DNA from: Aggregicoccus sp. 17bor-14
Lineage (GTDB): Bacteria; Myxococcota; Myxococcia; Myxococcales; Myxococcaceae
NCBI RefSeq assembly: GCF_009659535.1
Contig: NZ_VJZZ01000012.1
Location: 186,001 to 250,000, forward strand
DNA: 64,000 bases
Direction: 5' to 3'
Numbering within the stretch: the first letter of the stretch is position 1; the number at the start of each line of letters is the position of its first letter. Below are positions 1 through 8,771 of this stretch, piece after piece. The notes under the pieces are model-generated. The model saw only the letters and a program-made list of their open reading frames with translations. It was not told the origin of the DNA and did not search any database. The translations under genes were made by a program, and so were the position numbers.

Positions 1-1466
1 TGCTGGAGGAGCGCACCTGCACCCTGGAGCTCAAGCGCCGCCAGCTCGAGAAGCGCATCACCTTCGAGGACGGCAGCCCCGTGGCCTGCGCGTCCAACCT
101 GCTGCACGAGACGCTGGGCAAGTTCCTCGTGGAGAAGGGGCGCCTGAGCGAGGCGGACTACCAGAAGGCGCTCTCCGAGAGCGTGCAGAGCGGCCTGCAG
201 ATGGGCGAGCTGCTGGTGAAGAAGGGGCTCATCGCGCCCTTCGATCTCTACAAGCAGCTGCAGGCGAACCTCGCCCTGAAGATCCTGGACACCTTCCGCT
301 GGACGGACGCGCGCTTCCGCCTCATCGCGGACGTGGAGGCCCCCGCCACCAGCGTGCGCATGAACAGCGCCCAGCTGGTGCTCACCGGCGTGAGCAGCTT
401 CATGCCCTTCGACGCGGTGGCCACCCACTTCACCTTCACCGACGAGCGCCGCTTCGCCCAGGTGCCCGGCGCCCGCGAGGCCGCCGAGGGACTCAAGCTG
501 AGCGCGAAGGACGCGCGGCTCTTCCAGGCCCTGCGCGCCGAGCCCACCTTCGCCGAGCTGCTCGAGCGCACCGGCCTGGACACGGAGACCGTGCTGCGCC
601 GCCTCTACGCCCTGTGCATCCTGGGCGTGGCGGGCTTCGCGGACGCGCTGCCCGCCCCTGCGCCTCGCGCCCCGGCCGCCGCCGCCGAGCCGCCGCCGCC
701 CCCGAGCCCCGCGCCCGCGGCAGCGCCTGCGCCGGGCCCCAGGGGCGTGCCCTTCGCGGACGAGGACGAGGCGGTGCGCAACGCGCTGATGAGCGCCTTC
801 CTGCAGCACCGCAGCCAGGACCCCTTCGGCCTGCTGGAGGTGCCCGAGGACGTGCAGGCGGTGCCGCTGCGCCGCGCCTTCCTCGCGCTCGCCGAGCGCT
901 TCAGCCCGCTGCGCTTCGCCACCGCGGAGCTGCGCGAGAAGGCCGAGGCGCTGCTCGCCGCGTACGCGCGCGCCTACGGCGCCCTGAGCGACGTGGACCA
1001 GGCCGCGCTCTGGCGCAAGCGCCGCGCCGCCGCGCGCGAGAAGCAGGCCCAGGCCGCGAGCCGCCCCAGCACCGCGGAGCAGTTCCGCATCCGCACCGAC
1101 CTGCTGGACGGGCGCACCCAGTTCGAGGAGGGCCGCAAGCGCCTCGAGGCGGGCAACTTCCCCGGCGCCTTCGAGTACTTCGAGTACGCGTGCGACATCG
1201 AGCCGCGCAGCGTGCACCGCGCCTTCCGCGCCTGGGCGCGCTACCTGCTCAAGCCCGAGGCGCACGGCCGGCTCGTGCTCGGCGAGCTGGGCGAGCTCAC
1301 CCGCGAGGACCCCACCTGCGAGGACGCGCTGTTCTTCCTCGGCGAGGTGGCGCGCGGCGAGTCGCAGTGGGCCCAGGCCGAGGAGGCCTACCGCAAGGCC
1401 TTCAAGCTCAACCCCAAGAACCGCCGCTACGTGGAGCTCATCCAGGAGACGGGCAAGCGGCGGTAG
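1..1466 (+). CDS. DUF4388-type protein with J-like domain and C-terminal TPRs (5' partial)
   Basis: The frame is open from the first complete codon at position 3, so the N-terminus lies outside the window and about 487 residues are visible. The first residues (FEDGSPVACASN, then LGKFLVEKGRL and MGELLVKKGLI) match the pattern of DUF4388/PATAN-type proteins common in myxobacteria, which act in gliding, two-component and kinase networks. A Pro/Ala-rich linker follows at about 650-745. Next comes a segment that reads like a DnaJ-type helical bundle (PFGLLEVPEDVQAVPLRRAF to YGALSDVDQAALW) but lacks the HPD motif. The C-terminus has two TPR-like helical repeats (FEEGRKRLEAGNFPGAFEYF and AEEAYRKAFKLNPKN). 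No signal peptide can be judged. A role as a scaffold in a signalling complex is inferred. It converges on the next gene with only 6 bp between them. Confidence 0.75.
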   Translation, partial: LEERTCTLELKRRQLEKRITFEDGSPVACASNLLHETLGKFLVEKGRLSEADYQKALSESVQSGLQMGELLVKKGLIAPFDLYKQLQANLALKILDTFRWTDARFRLIADVEAPATSVRMNSAQLVLTGVSSFMPFDAVATHFTFTDERRFAQVPGAREAAEGLKLSAKDARLFQALRAEPTFAELLERTGLDTETVLRRLYALCILGVAGFADALPAPAPRAPAAAAEPPPPPSPAPAAAPAPGPRGVPFADEDEAVRNALMSAFLQHRSQDPFGLLEVPEDVQAVPLRRAFLALAERFSPLRFATAELREKAEALLAAYARAYGALSDVDQAALWRKRRAAAREKQAQAASRPSTAEQFRIRTDLLDGRTQFEEGRKRLEAGNFPGAFEYFEYACDIEPRSVHRAFRAWARYLLKPEAHGRLVLGELGELTREDPTCEDALFFLGEVARGESQWAQAEEAYRKAFKLNPKNRRYVELIQETGKRR

Positions 1467-1472
1467 CCGGGC

Positions 1473-2654
1473 TCAGGGCGCCACGGTGGTGACGAAGCGG
1501 CGCCGGGTGCCCTCGACCTCGAGGATGACGGCGGGCTTCACCGCGTTGCGGTTCGCATCCAGGGACAGCGTGCCCGCGGCGCCCACGAAGTTGCGCGTGC
1601 TCGCGAGCGCGTCGCGCACCGCGGGACCGTCCAGCGAGGGCGCGCGCGAGAGCGCGGCGATGGCCACCCGCGCCGCGTCGTAGCCGAGCGCGGCGCCCGC
1701 CTCGGGCACCACCCCGTAGCGCTTGCGGTACGCCGCCACGAAGCGCTGCAGCGCGGGCGCCGGGTTGTCCAGCGCGTAGTGCGCTGAGTAATAGCTGCCC
1801 TCGAGCGCGTTGCCCGCGAGCTCCAGCAGGTGGTCGCTCTCCCACCCGTCGCCGCCGAGCAGCGGCTCGGTGAAGCCCAGCTCGCGCGCCTGGCGCGCGA
1901 TGACGCCCACCTCGCTGTAGAAGCCCGGCACGTAGAGCGCCTCGGGGCGCGCCTTGCGCAGCTGTGTGAGGGGCGCGCGGAAGTCCGTGTCCCCCTTCTG
2001 GTAGCTCGCGCGCGCCACCACCTCGCCGCCGAGCCTCCGGAAGGCCTCGTCGAAGACGCGGGCGAGCCCCAGCGAGTACGCGTTCTTGTCGTCCTGGAGG
2101 ATGGCGACGCGGGACAGCTTCAGGTTCTCGCGCGCGAACTTCGCCATCACCTCGCCCTGGAAGGGGTCGATGAAGCAGACGCGGAAGATGTAGTCGCCCT
2201 TCTTCGTCACGTCCGGGTGCGTGGCGGCGGGCGTCACCATGGGCACGTGCGCCGCCTGCGCCGCGTCCGCGATGACCAGCGAGTTGGACGAGGAGACCTC
2301 GCCGAGGATGACGCTCACGTGGTCCTGCGAGATGAGCCGGGTGACGGCCGCGGAGGACTCCTCGGGCTTGCCCTGGCTGTCGTAGAAGCGCACCGCGAGC
2401 GGCCGCCCCTTCACGCCCCCTTGCGCGTTGGCCTCCTCCACGGCGAGCGCGATGCCGTCGCGCACCGTGACGCCGAAGGTGGCCTCGGGGCCCGTGAGAC
2501 TGCCCACCGAGCCGAGCAGGATGGGCCCCGAGCCGGACGCGCCCTGGGCTCCGGAGGAGCCTCCGGAGGTTTGCCGAGGAGACTCCTGCACCTTGCGCTC
2601 GCAGGCGCACAGCAGCAGGCACAGCGGGAGCAGGAGTCGGAGGGGCTGGCGCAT
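1473..2654 (-). CDS. ABC-type branched-chain amino acid binding lipoprotein (orphan)
   Basis: This 393-residue protein begins with a lipoprotein signal peptide ending LLLCAC, so Cys18 should be lipidated. After a Ser/Gly-rich spacer, the body has the periplasmic-binding-protein type 1 fold of the LivJ/LivK family. Examples are the ILLGSVGSLTGPEATFG opening, the GDGWESDHLLEL segment in the second lobe and a C-terminal NRNAVKPAVILEVEG strand. The family binds Leu/Ile/Val, amides or other small ligands and delivers them to LivHMGF permeases. No permease or ATPase gene is adjacent, so it may supply a distant transporter or act as a ligand sensor. It lies 17 bp downstream of the large TPR lipoprotein gene on the same strand and may be cotranscribed with it. 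Confidence 0.85.
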   Translation of the reverse strand: MRQPLRLLLPLCLLLCACERKVQESPRQTSGGSSGAQGASGSGPILLGSVGSLTGPEATFGVTVRDGIALAVEEANAQGGVKGRPLAVRFYDSQGKPEESSAAVTRLISQDHVSVILGEVSSSNSLVIADAAQAAHVPMVTPAATHPDVTKKGDYIFRVCFIDPFQGEVMAKFARENLKLSRVAILQDDKNAYSLGLARVFDEAFRRLGGEVVARASYQKGDTDFRAPLTQLRKARPEALYVPGFYSEVGVIARQARELGFTEPLLGGDGWESDHLLELAGNALEGSYYSAHYALDNPAPALQRFVAAYRKRYGVVPEAGAALGYDAARVAIAALSRAPSLDGPAVRDALASTRNFVGAAGTLSLDANRNAVKPAVILEVEGTRRRFVTTVAP

Positions 2655-2671
2655 GGGAGTGCGAGGCTACT

Positions 2672-5600
2672 TCAGCGCCGCGCCTCCTTGCCCGGCTCCT
2701 TCGTGAGGGTGACGTCGCGCGACTGCAAGAGGTCCACGTCCCCCGCCCAGCGCGCGAAGCGCTCGTAGTCGCGCGGCGCGATGCGGGCCATGGGCAGCAC
2801 GAAGTCCTCCTGCAGCGTGGCCACCTCGCCCGTCTGGCTCTCGTGGCGCGTGAGCTGCCCGAAGGCGCTGTTCACGCTGAAGGAGGGCAGGGGGTCCGCC
2901 ATGCGGTAGCCGGGGGGCAGGGTGAGCTGCACCTGCACGTGGCTCGCCTCGGTGCTGCCGAGGAACAGCGCCGTCTGGCGCGCGCTCAGCTGCACGTAGC
3001 GCCGCCCCAGCTGCGCGGGCAGGGTGAGCGGCGGCACGCTGAGGCGGGGCCCGTCCACGCGCGCGAAGCCGGGGGCGCGCAGGCCGTAGCGCAGGGTGAA
3101 GGGCTGGCCCACGCCGCGCTCGGCGCTCACCTGCAGCGTGGTGAGCTCCGCGCCGTTGAAGTAGCGGCTCACCGCGCCCTGCAGCGCCTGCTTGCGGCTC
3201 TCGGCGCTCAGCGTCTCGAAGGCCTCGGCGAGCTGCGCCGCCTCGAAGCCCACGTAGGTCTCCTCGCCCGTGCCCGTGAGGTTGCCCTGCGCATCCAGCG
3301 CGAGCGCGAGCTTCACCTGCTTGCCGGGCGCGGGGCGCGCGGGCGGCGTGGTGAGCTTCTGCAGGGGGCGCCCCGGCTCGGGCAGCAGCATGACGGGCCG
3401 CGCGCCCAGCGCCTGCTCGGGCAGCTCGCCGAAGGGGGCGTAGCGCACGCTGGGGTCCAGCCACACGGGCTCGCCGCCGGGCACCTGCACGTACAGGCAG
3501 AGGAAGGGCATGAGCGAGTCGGTGGGGAAGCGGTAGGGCGCGGGGTCCGCGAGGAAGGTGCGCACGGCGGCGAGGCGCGCGGGGATGCCCAGCGACTCGA
3601 GCCCCGCCTTGAGCACCCACAGCCGGCTGCCGCGGTCCTGCGCGACGGTGCTCGCGGCGGACTGGGCGAGGCCCGCGTCCCGGCCGCTGAAGCGCTGCAT
3701 CACCGCGCCGTAGAGCGCGCGCACCGCCTCCAGCCCCTTCTTGTCCCCCACCGCCTCGCGCGCGAAGGCCTCCACCTCGGAGGTGAGCACGCCGCGCTCG
3801 AGGAAGGCGTCCGCGTAGCCTGCGACGAGGCGCTCGTTGCCCTCGTCCCCGGCGCCCACCTGCACCCAGGGCAGGTACTCGTTGCCGGAGGGCGGCCCCT
3901 CCGGCTCGGGCACGTAGGGCGGCACCCGGCGCTCGTCGTGGCGGAACACCTCCTCGTCGCCCTCGGGGCCTTTCTCGACCGTGGCGCGCGGGGCGGGGCC
4001 GTTCAGGTTGTGCGCGTCCACCTTGAGGCCGGTGCCCTTCGGAGACACCACCGTGTACGTGCTCCAGTTGTTCGGCTGGTTGGCAATCTGGAAGTAGAAG
4101 CTCGCGAGGCTGAAGCCCGGCTGCGCGGGGCCGCGCGCGTCCTCGGCCAGCAGGTACTCGTACTCCACGTAGTCGCCCACCTGCACGCCCGGCAGGCTCA
4201 CGGTCTCCTTGCCCTCGATGCTCTCGGGCTCCAGCGCGCTGCCGTCCGGCTTGATCGTGCGCAGCGCGAGCACCTGCGCGCCCGGGGGCAGCTCCACCTC
4301 GGCGATGTCCGCGACGCCGCTCTGGTCCAGCGCCTTCTGGATGACGTGCACGCGGTTGACCACCGAGCCGTCCGGGTAGGTGCGCACCGCGGCCGCGTCC
4401 AGCACGTAGGCGGCGGGGCTGTCCTCGGGGCCGTGGTTCGCCTCGTAGGCCTTGATGGCCTCCTTCCCGTCGATGGCGCGCTCCTGCAGCAGCTCCTTGC
4501 CGGTGCGCGCGCGCTCCACCATGCGGCGCAGCGGCAGGTCGCTGCCGTCCAGGTGCAGCGCCTCCTCGCGCAGGGAGAGCGCCTGGGCGCGGTCCCCCGC
4601 GAACTCGCGCACGTCCGCGAGCCGCTTGAGCAGGCCCGCGTTGCGCGGCCACAGCGTGCGCAGCGAGGAGAGCACGCGGGTGGCGTCCTCGTAGCGGCGC
4701 AGGGAGACCTGGGTGCCGGCGAGCGCGAGCCCGCTCGCGACGTCGCCGGGGTCGCGCGCGAGCAGCTTCTCGTAGGCGGCGGCCGTGGCCTGCAGGTCGC
4801 CGCGCACGCGGGCGTGGTCCGCGGCGCGCACGAGCGCCCCGGGGCAGCGCTCCATCTGCTGCAGCGCCTGGTCCGCCTCGCCCACGGCATCGCGGCGGCG
4901 GGCGAGGTCGTAGCGGATCTGGTGCGCCTCGCACAGGCCCGCCTGCGCCGTGAGCGCGTCCTGCGCGGCGGCCTCCGCCTGGGCCTCCACCTTGAGCGCC
5001 AGCGCGGTGCGCGCGAGCAGCAGGTGCACCGGGTAGCCCACGGGGGTGGCCGCGCCGCGCGCCCGGGTGAGGGTCTCGAGCGCGGCGGTGGGCTGCGGCT
5101 CGTCCAGCTGCAATGCGGCGCGCAGGAGCAGGGCGTTCACGTCCTTCGGGTCCTTGGCCAGCGCCGCCTCGAGGTCGCGCGTGGCGCGCCCGCGCGCCAC
5201 CTTGGCGGGCACGGTGCGGTCGGTGGCGTTGAGCTCCGCGCGCAGCGCGAGCACCGCCGGGCTGCCCGCGGCCTTCGCCACCCCGTCCAGCAGCTGCTTC
5301 GCGCCGTCGCGGTCGCGGCCCATGCCGTCGCGCACGGCGATGAAGCCCGCGAGCAGTGGGCCCGCCTCCTGCTGCAGCGCGGCCGCGAGGTCCTTCGCGT
5401 CCGGGAAGAGCAGGGCGGCCGCGGCCCCGGCCGGAGCCCCCTTCGCGGGGGCCTGCGCGCTCCAGTGCGGCGCGGGCCCCCGCGCGGGGCGGAAGCGGAT
5501 GGCGGAGGGGGCGCCGTCCGCGCGCATCAGCGAGAGCGAGAGCGTGCCCGCGCGCGCCTCGCGCACCAGCTTCACCAGCAGCCGGTGGGTGCCGGGCGCG

Positions 5601-6508
5601 AGCTCCAGCGGGCGCGCGCTCACCGTGGACTCGGCGCGCGCGAAGCTGCGGCGCTCGAGCACCGCCGCCCCGTCCAGCAGCACGCGGTGCGCGCCGGTGG
5701 AGACGGTGCGCAGCACGTACTGCCCGCCCGCCGGCACCTCCGCGTCCACCGCGAGCAGGAACACGTCCCCGTCCCCCGTCTCCCCGGAGAGGTCCAGGCG
5801 CCCGTCCGGCGCGTGCAGCGTGCGCAGGGCGAGCGGCCCGAAGGGGCCCTTCAGCCCGTCCGTCAGCGCGCCGTCCTTCTCGGGCTGCGTGGGCTCGTCG
5901 AAGCCCAGCCACTGGTAGGGCGAGAAGGGGCCCACCAGCGTGGCCTCACTCAGCGAGCCCATCTCCTGCAGCGCCTGGGACTGCGCCGCCGTCTCGCCGC
6001 GCACCCCCTGCACCGCCACGCGCGCGCTGCGCAGCAGCTGGGCGGCCTCGCCGGCGGCGCCCGCCTCGAGCCCCGCGCGCGCGCCGGAGAGGATGCGCTC
6101 GTCCAGGGGCACCGCGTTGCCCGCCTGGTCCAGCGCGAAGCGCGCGCCCACCACCGCGAGCGGGTGGCGCGGGGCGCGGCGGGGCAGCTCGAGGGCCGCG
6201 TCCAGCGCGCGCTCCGGGTGGCCTGCGCGCTGGGCCATCAGCAGCTGGCCGTAGAGGGCGTAGGGCTCGGCGGGGTCCTGCGCGAGCGCCGCGTCGAAGA
6301 GGCGCTGGGCCTCGGCGGGGGCGCCCTGCACCAGCAGGGCGTGGAAGCCGGCGAAGGCGCGCGTGCGGGCATCCGCGTCCGGCTTCGCCGCCCGGGCGGC
6401 GGCCTCCTGCAGCGCGTCCGTAGGCGAGGGCGGGCGGTGGGCGCAGTGCAGAAGGGCAGCGGAGAGGAGCAGCAGCAGCGCGAGGGGGCGACGGGAGGGC
6501 GTGCGCAT
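2672..6508 (-). CDS. Giant TPR lipoprotein with DUF3857 and degenerate transglutaminase-like domains
   Basis: The start at 6508 was chosen because the protein then opens with a classic lipoprotein signal (MRTPSRRPLALLLLLSAALLHC); an in-frame start 45 bp upstream would bury it. The product is 1278 residues. The first ~650 residues are helical TPR-like repeats, with a beta-rich insert around 190-340. A DUF3857 region follows (TYPDGSVVNRVHVIQKALDQ to GDYVEYEY), then a transglutaminase-like core and a C-terminal DUF3858-like beta domain. In the core, the segment that normally carries the catalytic Cys (GxC) reads DRGSRLWVLKAGLESLGIPA, so the nucleophile is absent, and the usual His strand reads MPFLCLYVQV. 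Only the WLDPS Asp strand looks normal. I therefore infer a non-enzymatic, outer-membrane or periplasmic scaffold. The PLD-like gene lies upstream and the binding-protein gene downstream, both on the same strand. Confidence 0.8.
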   Translation of the reverse strand: MRTPSRRPLALLLLLSAALLHCAHRPPSPTDALQEAAARAAKPDADARTRAFAGFHALLVQGAPAEAQRLFDAALAQDPAEPYALYGQLLMAQRAGHPERALDAALELPRRAPRHPLAVVGARFALDQAGNAVPLDERILSGARAGLEAGAAGEAAQLLRSARVAVQGVRGETAAQSQALQEMGSLSEATLVGPFSPYQWLGFDEPTQPEKDGALTDGLKGPFGPLALRTLHAPDGRLDLSGETGDGDVFLLAVDAEVPAGGQYVLRTVSTGAHRVLLDGAAVLERRSFARAESTVSARPLELAPGTHRLLVKLVREARAGTLSLSLMRADGAPSAIRFRPARGPAPHWSAQAPAKGAPAGAAAALLFPDAKDLAAALQQEAGPLLAGFIAVRDGMGRDRDGAKQLLDGVAKAAGSPAVLALRAELNATDRTVPAKVARGRATRDLEAALAKDPKDVNALLLRAALQLDEPQPTAALETLTRARGAATPVGYPVHLLLARTALALKVEAQAEAAAQDALTAQAGLCEAHQIRYDLARRRDAVGEADQALQQMERCPGALVRAADHARVRGDLQATAAAYEKLLARDPGDVASGLALAGTQVSLRRYEDATRVLSSLRTLWPRNAGLLKRLADVREFAGDRAQALSLREEALHLDGSDLPLRRMVERARTGKELLQERAIDGKEAIKAYEANHGPEDSPAAYVLDAAAVRTYPDGSVVNRVHVIQKALDQSGVADIAEVELPPGAQVLALRTIKPDGSALEPESIEGKETVSLPGVQVGDYVEYEYLLAEDARGPAQPGFSLASFYFQIANQPNNWSTYTVVSPKGTGLKVDAHNLNGPAPRATVEKGPEGDEEVFRHDERRVPPYVPEPEGPPSGNEYLPWVQVGAGDEGNERLVAGYADAFLERGVLTSEVEAFAREAVGDKKGLEAVRALYGAVMQRFSGRDAGLAQSAASTVAQDRGSRLWVLKAGLESLGIPARLAAVRTFLADPAPYRFPTDSLMPFLCLYVQVPGGEPVWLDPSVRYAPFGELPEQALGARPVMLLPEPGRPLQKLTTPPARPAPGKQVKLALALDAQGNLTGTGEETYVGFEAAQLAEAFETLSAESRKQALQGAVSRYFNGAELTTLQVSAERGVGQPFTLRYGLRAPGFARVDGPRLSVPPLTLPAQLGRRYVQLSARQTALFLGSTEASHVQVQLTLPPGYRMADPLPSFSVNSAFGQLTRHESQTGEVATLQEDFVLPMARIAPRDYERFARWAGDVDLLQSRDVTLTKEPGKEARR

Positions 6509-6571
6509 GTGCCGGCAGGGATAATGCAAAGCCGCAGCGCCGGCCACCGCCATTCTCGGAGCTGTTGGGCG

Positions 6572-7174
6572 CTAACGCCGCAGCCGTCGCGAGCGCCCCA
6601 GCCGCACGCCGCTCCCTCTCCGGGGTCCCTCGCGCAGCGCGGGCGGCAGGATGGGGTCCGGGCACAGCTTCACCAGGCCGCAGCCGCGGCACTCGGCGCC
6701 GCTCCACACGCTCTCGAAGAGCGCGGTGGCGCGGTCCACCACGTCGAAGTCCTCGGTGACGAAGCCCAGCTCGAAGTTGCGCTTCGCCTCGCCCTTGGCG
6801 CCCAGGCCCGCGCCGGTGAGGTTGGCGCTGCCCAGGTAGGCCCAGGCGCCGTCCACGATGACGGCCTTGAAGTGCACGCGCGGACACACCTTGAGCTGCA
6901 GCCCGCCCCTCACCAGGCGCGTGCGCGCGTCGAAGGCCTCGCGGAAGGGGCGGCTGGGCAGCTCCGCGTGCAGCAGGCGCAGCTCCACGCCGCGCTTGGC
7001 GAGCCGGTCGAAGAGCGCGAGCACCGGCTTGAAGCGCCCGTCCAGCTCTACGTACATCGCCTTGAGGTTCGCGGTGGAGATGAGCACCGACTCGCGCGCG
7101 TGCGCGAGCTTCTCCTGGATGACCTCCCGGTGCAGGGCGCTCCCACTCAACAGCTCGGCTTGCAGCGTGCGCAT
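6572..7174 (-). CDS. Phospholipase D-like (single HKD) protein
   Basis: Starting at ATG 7174 gives 200 residues; longer in-frame starts would run into the divergent oxidoreductase gene. One complete HKD motif is present (HFKAVIVDGAWAYLGSANLT: His101, Lys103, Asp108, Gly115-Ser116, Asn118), followed by a conserved Glu (NFELGF). Single-HKD proteins such as Nuc or mitochondrial PLD act as dimers on phosphodiester bonds of nucleic acid or phospholipid. No signal peptide or membrane segment is evident, which favours a cytoplasmic nuclease or phosphodiesterase. The C-terminus carries a small Cys cluster (ECRGCGLVKLCPDP) that could bind metal. The substrate is not deducible. Confidence 0.8.
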   Translation of the reverse strand: MRTLQAELLSGSALHREVIQEKLAHARESVLISTANLKAMYVELDGRFKPVLALFDRLAKRGVELRLLHAELPSRPFREAFDARTRLVRGGLQLKVCPRVHFKAVIVDGAWAYLGSANLTGAGLGAKGEAKRNFELGFVTEDFDVVDRATALFESVWSGAECRGCGLVKLCPDPILPPALREGPRRGSGVRLGRSRRLRR

Positions 7175-7256
7175 GGCGGAGCCGGCCACCCTTCCACGCG
7201 CCCGGGCGCCCCGCCAGTTTCCGAAACCCCCGCGCCGCTCGCGCATCCGCCCTCGC

Positions 7257-8753
7257 GTGCACACCCAGTACGACGCAGTGGTGGTGGGGGCGGGGTTCGG
7301 AGGCTTGGGGGCCGCGCTGGCGCTCGCCCGCCAGGGTGCCCGGGTGGCCCTGTGCGAGACGCTCGCGTACCCCGGGGGCTGCGCCTCCACCTTCCGAAGG
7401 GACGGCTACGCCTTCGAGTCCGGCGCCACGCTCTTCTCCGGACTCTCCGAGGCGCAGCTGTTCGGCCGCTGGGTGGCGGAGCTGGGGCTGGACGTGCAGC
7501 TGGACTGGCCGGACCCGCTGGTGGAGCTGCGCACCCCGTCCCTCGTGCTCCCGGTGCACCGCGACAAGGCGCGCTTCGTCGCCGAGCTCGAGAGGCTCCC
7601 CGGGGCGCCGGTGCCCGGCCTGCGCCGCTTCTTCCGCCTCCAGGAGCAGGTGGCCGGGGCGCTGTGGCCGCTCTTCGACGACCCCACGCTGCTGCCGCCG
7701 CTGACCCTCCCCGCCCTGCTGCGCCACTCGGCGCGCGCCTTCCAGTACGCGCCCCTCTTGCGCTGGATGGGCCGCCCGCTCGCCGCGGTGCTCGCGCACT
7801 GCGGGCTCGAGGGCTTCCGGCCGCTTCGCACCTTCCTCGATGCGCTGTGCCAGATCACCGTGCAGTGCCCGGCCGGCGAAGCCGAGGCCCCCTTCGCGCT
7901 CGCCGCGATGGACTACTACTGGCGGGGCACGGGCCACGTGCGCGGCGGCATCGGCCGGCTCGCGGAGGCGCTGGTGGGGGCGGTGCGCGCGAGCGGCAGC
8001 GAGGTGCTGCTCGCGAACCGGGTGCGCGCGCTCGCGCCCGAGCCGGGCGGAGGCTGGCGCGTGCACACCCGCCGCGGCGAGCTGCGCGCGCGCCAGGTGG
8101 TGGCCAACGTGCTGCCGCAGGGGCTGTTGCGCCTGCTGCCGGAGAGCGGGGAGAAGGCCGAGGGCGCGGCGCGGCTGCGCACGATGGCGCGCGGCGTGGA
8201 GGAGGGGTGGGGCGCCGCGATGCTCTACCTCGTCGCGGCCGCGCCCGCGGGCGCTTCCCCGGGGCCGCACCACCTGGAGCTGGTGCAGGACGAGGGCGCC
8301 CCCTTCGTCGAGGGCAACCACCTCTTCGCCTCGGTGAGCGGCGCCGAGGACCCGGGCCGCGCCCCCGCGGGCCTGCGCACCCTCACCGTGTCCACGCACG
8401 TGCCCTTGCGCGCGCTGCGCACGCTGGATGCGGCGGCGCAGGGCGCGTACGTGGCGCGGGTGCAGGCGCGGATGCGCGAGGGGCTCGAGCGCCTCGCCCC
8501 CGAGTGGATGGCGGACGTGCGCCACGTGCTCACCGCGAGCCCGCGCACCTTCGCGCGCTTCACCCAGCGCGAGGGCGGCGCGGTGGGAGGGGTGCCGCGG
8601 CGCGCGGGGCTGCACCAGTACCGCGCGCTCTCGCCCAGGCCCGTGAGGCCGGGGCTGTGGCTGGTGGGCGACTCGGTGTTCCCCGGGCAGAGCACGCTGG
8701 CCACGGCGCTGGGCGGCGTGCGCACGGCCGCGGCGCTGCTCGCGCGCGGCTAG
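7257..8753 (+). CDS. CrtI/CrtISO-like FAD-dependent oxidoreductase
   Basis: A GTG start at 7257 places the FAD-binding Rossmann motif (VVVGAGFGGLGAALALARQG) right at the N-terminus, as is usual; the product is 498 residues. The segment GGCASTFRRDGYAFESG and the C-terminal GLWLVGDSVFPGQSTLATAL motif are hallmarks of the carotenoid desaturase/isomerase and related amine-oxidase-fold family. It probably oxidises or isomerises a hydrophobic polyene or similar substrate at the membrane. No other carotenoid genes are adjacent, so assignment to carotenogenesis is only a guess. The gene is divergent from the PLD-like gene, with 82 bp between the two starts. Confidence 0.8.
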   Translation: MHTQYDAVVVGAGFGGLGAALALARQGARVALCETLAYPGGCASTFRRDGYAFESGATLFSGLSEAQLFGRWVAELGLDVQLDWPDPLVELRTPSLVLPVHRDKARFVAELERLPGAPVPGLRRFFRLQEQVAGALWPLFDDPTLLPPLTLPALLRHSARAFQYAPLLRWMGRPLAAVLAHCGLEGFRPLRTFLDALCQITVQCPAGEAEAPFALAAMDYYWRGTGHVRGGIGRLAEALVGAVRASGSEVLLANRVRALAPEPGGGWRVHTRRGELRARQVVANVLPQGLLRLLPESGEKAEGAARLRTMARGVEEGWGAAMLYLVAAAPAGASPGPHHLELVQDEGAPFVEGNHLFASVSGAEDPGRAPAGLRTLTVSTHVPLRALRTLDAAAQGAYVARVQARMREGLERLAPEWMADVRHVLTASPRTFARFTQREGGAVGGVPRRAGLHQYRALSPRPVRPGLWLVGDSVFPGQSTLATALGGVRTAAALLARG

Positions 8754-8771
8754 GGCGCCTGGCGGATCGCC

